From Nannobrachium achirus (Eukaryota; Chordata; Actinopteri; Myctophiformes; Myctophidae), in NCBI GenBank assembly GCA_963921795.1, contig OY997658.1, positions 33,201,347 to 33,265,346 on the forward strand: a stretch of 64,000 nt of DNA. The letters are read 5' to 3'. The first letter of the stretch is position 1, and every line of letters begins with the position of its first letter. A model generated the notes under the pieces. That model made no database searches, had not been told where the DNA came from, and was given only the letters and a program-made list of their open reading frames with translations. Made by a program: the position numbers and the translations under genes. Below, one piece after another: positions 63,271 to 64,000 of this stretch.

Positions 63271-64000
63271 ATTGTAGAAAACAGCAGCTGGGTGATTTGA
63301 ACCTAAAGCCCCTTGTGTTTTTACCCCTGTGAGAGGGCTTTGTGTGTTTCAAACTCATTGTACATTCATTGAGGTTTGTATTGTTTATTAGCTTTGTGGA
63401 TTCGGGCAAGGCCATGAAAAATCATTCATGCTCAGGCAGCAGTTATGATAATAACGTCAATTAGACTTAATCACTGAGACACTTTTATGCGTGTCGGGTC
63501 ATGTTTGAGTTTCGGGTCTGGCATTCAAAATAGCTCCCTAATTAACATTCTGAATAATATTGTTCTCAGATATCTGTTTTAGTCCAACCTGGCTGTCAAG
63601 CGGTGAAAGAAGCACACATCGCGGCGGCTAGCGCAAAGACGACGGGGCCATTGTTGTCTAACAAGGTACTGAAGGACAGCATACAATTAGGCAGCAACGT
63701 ACCAATTGAGTGGAGCCTAATAGGACTGCGCCATAGTCAAGGGGTGCCAGGGGCTTTTGCAGTTGGCTGATTGTGTCTAATACATCGGCAGGTAATTGGT
63801 AGATAATAGATGCATTCCACTCACTTACACCAGAATGTGTCCCTGAATGGAGGCTTTATTGGGTACTGAACCCAGGGCGCTGTTTTTCTGTTTTCTTCAA
63901 CAAACAGACGTGCCTCCACTAATTAAGGAATTAAACACACCCTTATTTTGTGCGTGCCGTATTTTCGCTTTGAGGCAAGATGCGTTTGATCTGCGTTGTT

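Noticed and set aside
63585..63670. A possible coding exon in the GC-richer stretch near the end
   Set aside because: No frame gives the EYA domain sequence that must follow residue 382; the motif content looks regulatory.

Overview
The window is vertebrate, almost certainly teleost, nuclear DNA holding the 5' and middle part of one protein gene on the + strand: eya1 (Eyes absent homolog 1, a transcriptional coactivator and HAD-family phosphatase). Evidence for a ray-finned fish is the compact exon spacing (ten coding exons in about 28.5 kb), very dense long (CA)n/(CT)n microsatellites, and many short non-autonomous hAT-type DNA transposons with terminal sequences familiar from teleost genomes. 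The species cannot be fixed from the sequence.

Layout. Positions 1-10150 carry no recognisable coding sequence: A/T-rich tandem repeats, two hAT-type elements, a GC-rich CpG-dense patch (about 4745-5120) and unique AT-rich DNA. A probable non-coding 5' exon with two tiny upstream ORFs lies at 10155-10482. After a roughly 10-kb intron come ten coding exons: 20560-20687 (start codon 20564), 23179-23256, 25569-25635, 25989-26134, 28191-28328, 35327-35409, 37005-37200, 41076-41215 (or from 41073), 42208-42291 and 48891-48980. Spliced together they encode residues 1-382 without interruption, with matching intron phases and a GT..AG pair at every junction. That covers the Tyr/Ser/Thr/Pro/Gln-rich transactivation region, two sumoylation consensus sites (K43, K146), a basic linker, and the start of the EYA domain with the catalytic D-x-D motif (D330, D332). 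The rest of the EYA domain is not in the window: from 48981 to the end is intron or beyond, at least 15 kb.

The introns are packed with mobile DNA. I could fix exact or near-exact 8-bp target-site duplications for about 15 insertions of at least ten terminal types. The most unusual signal is a roughly 60-75 bp near-perfect hairpin (core arm GATCTACAAGCTCACAA with outer AAATAGC/GCTATTT) found more than 30 times. It sits near the middle of element families whose ends are unrelated to one another. Several copies differ from each other by matched substitutions on both arms, and at least eight have lost one arm with the break in or next to the hairpin. Other non-gene items are a 34-nt exact U6 snRNA fragment, two 300-500 bp fold-back elements, a Harbinger-like MITE nested in a hAT copy, and a minisatellite that keeps the eya1 frame open beyond exon 28191-28328.
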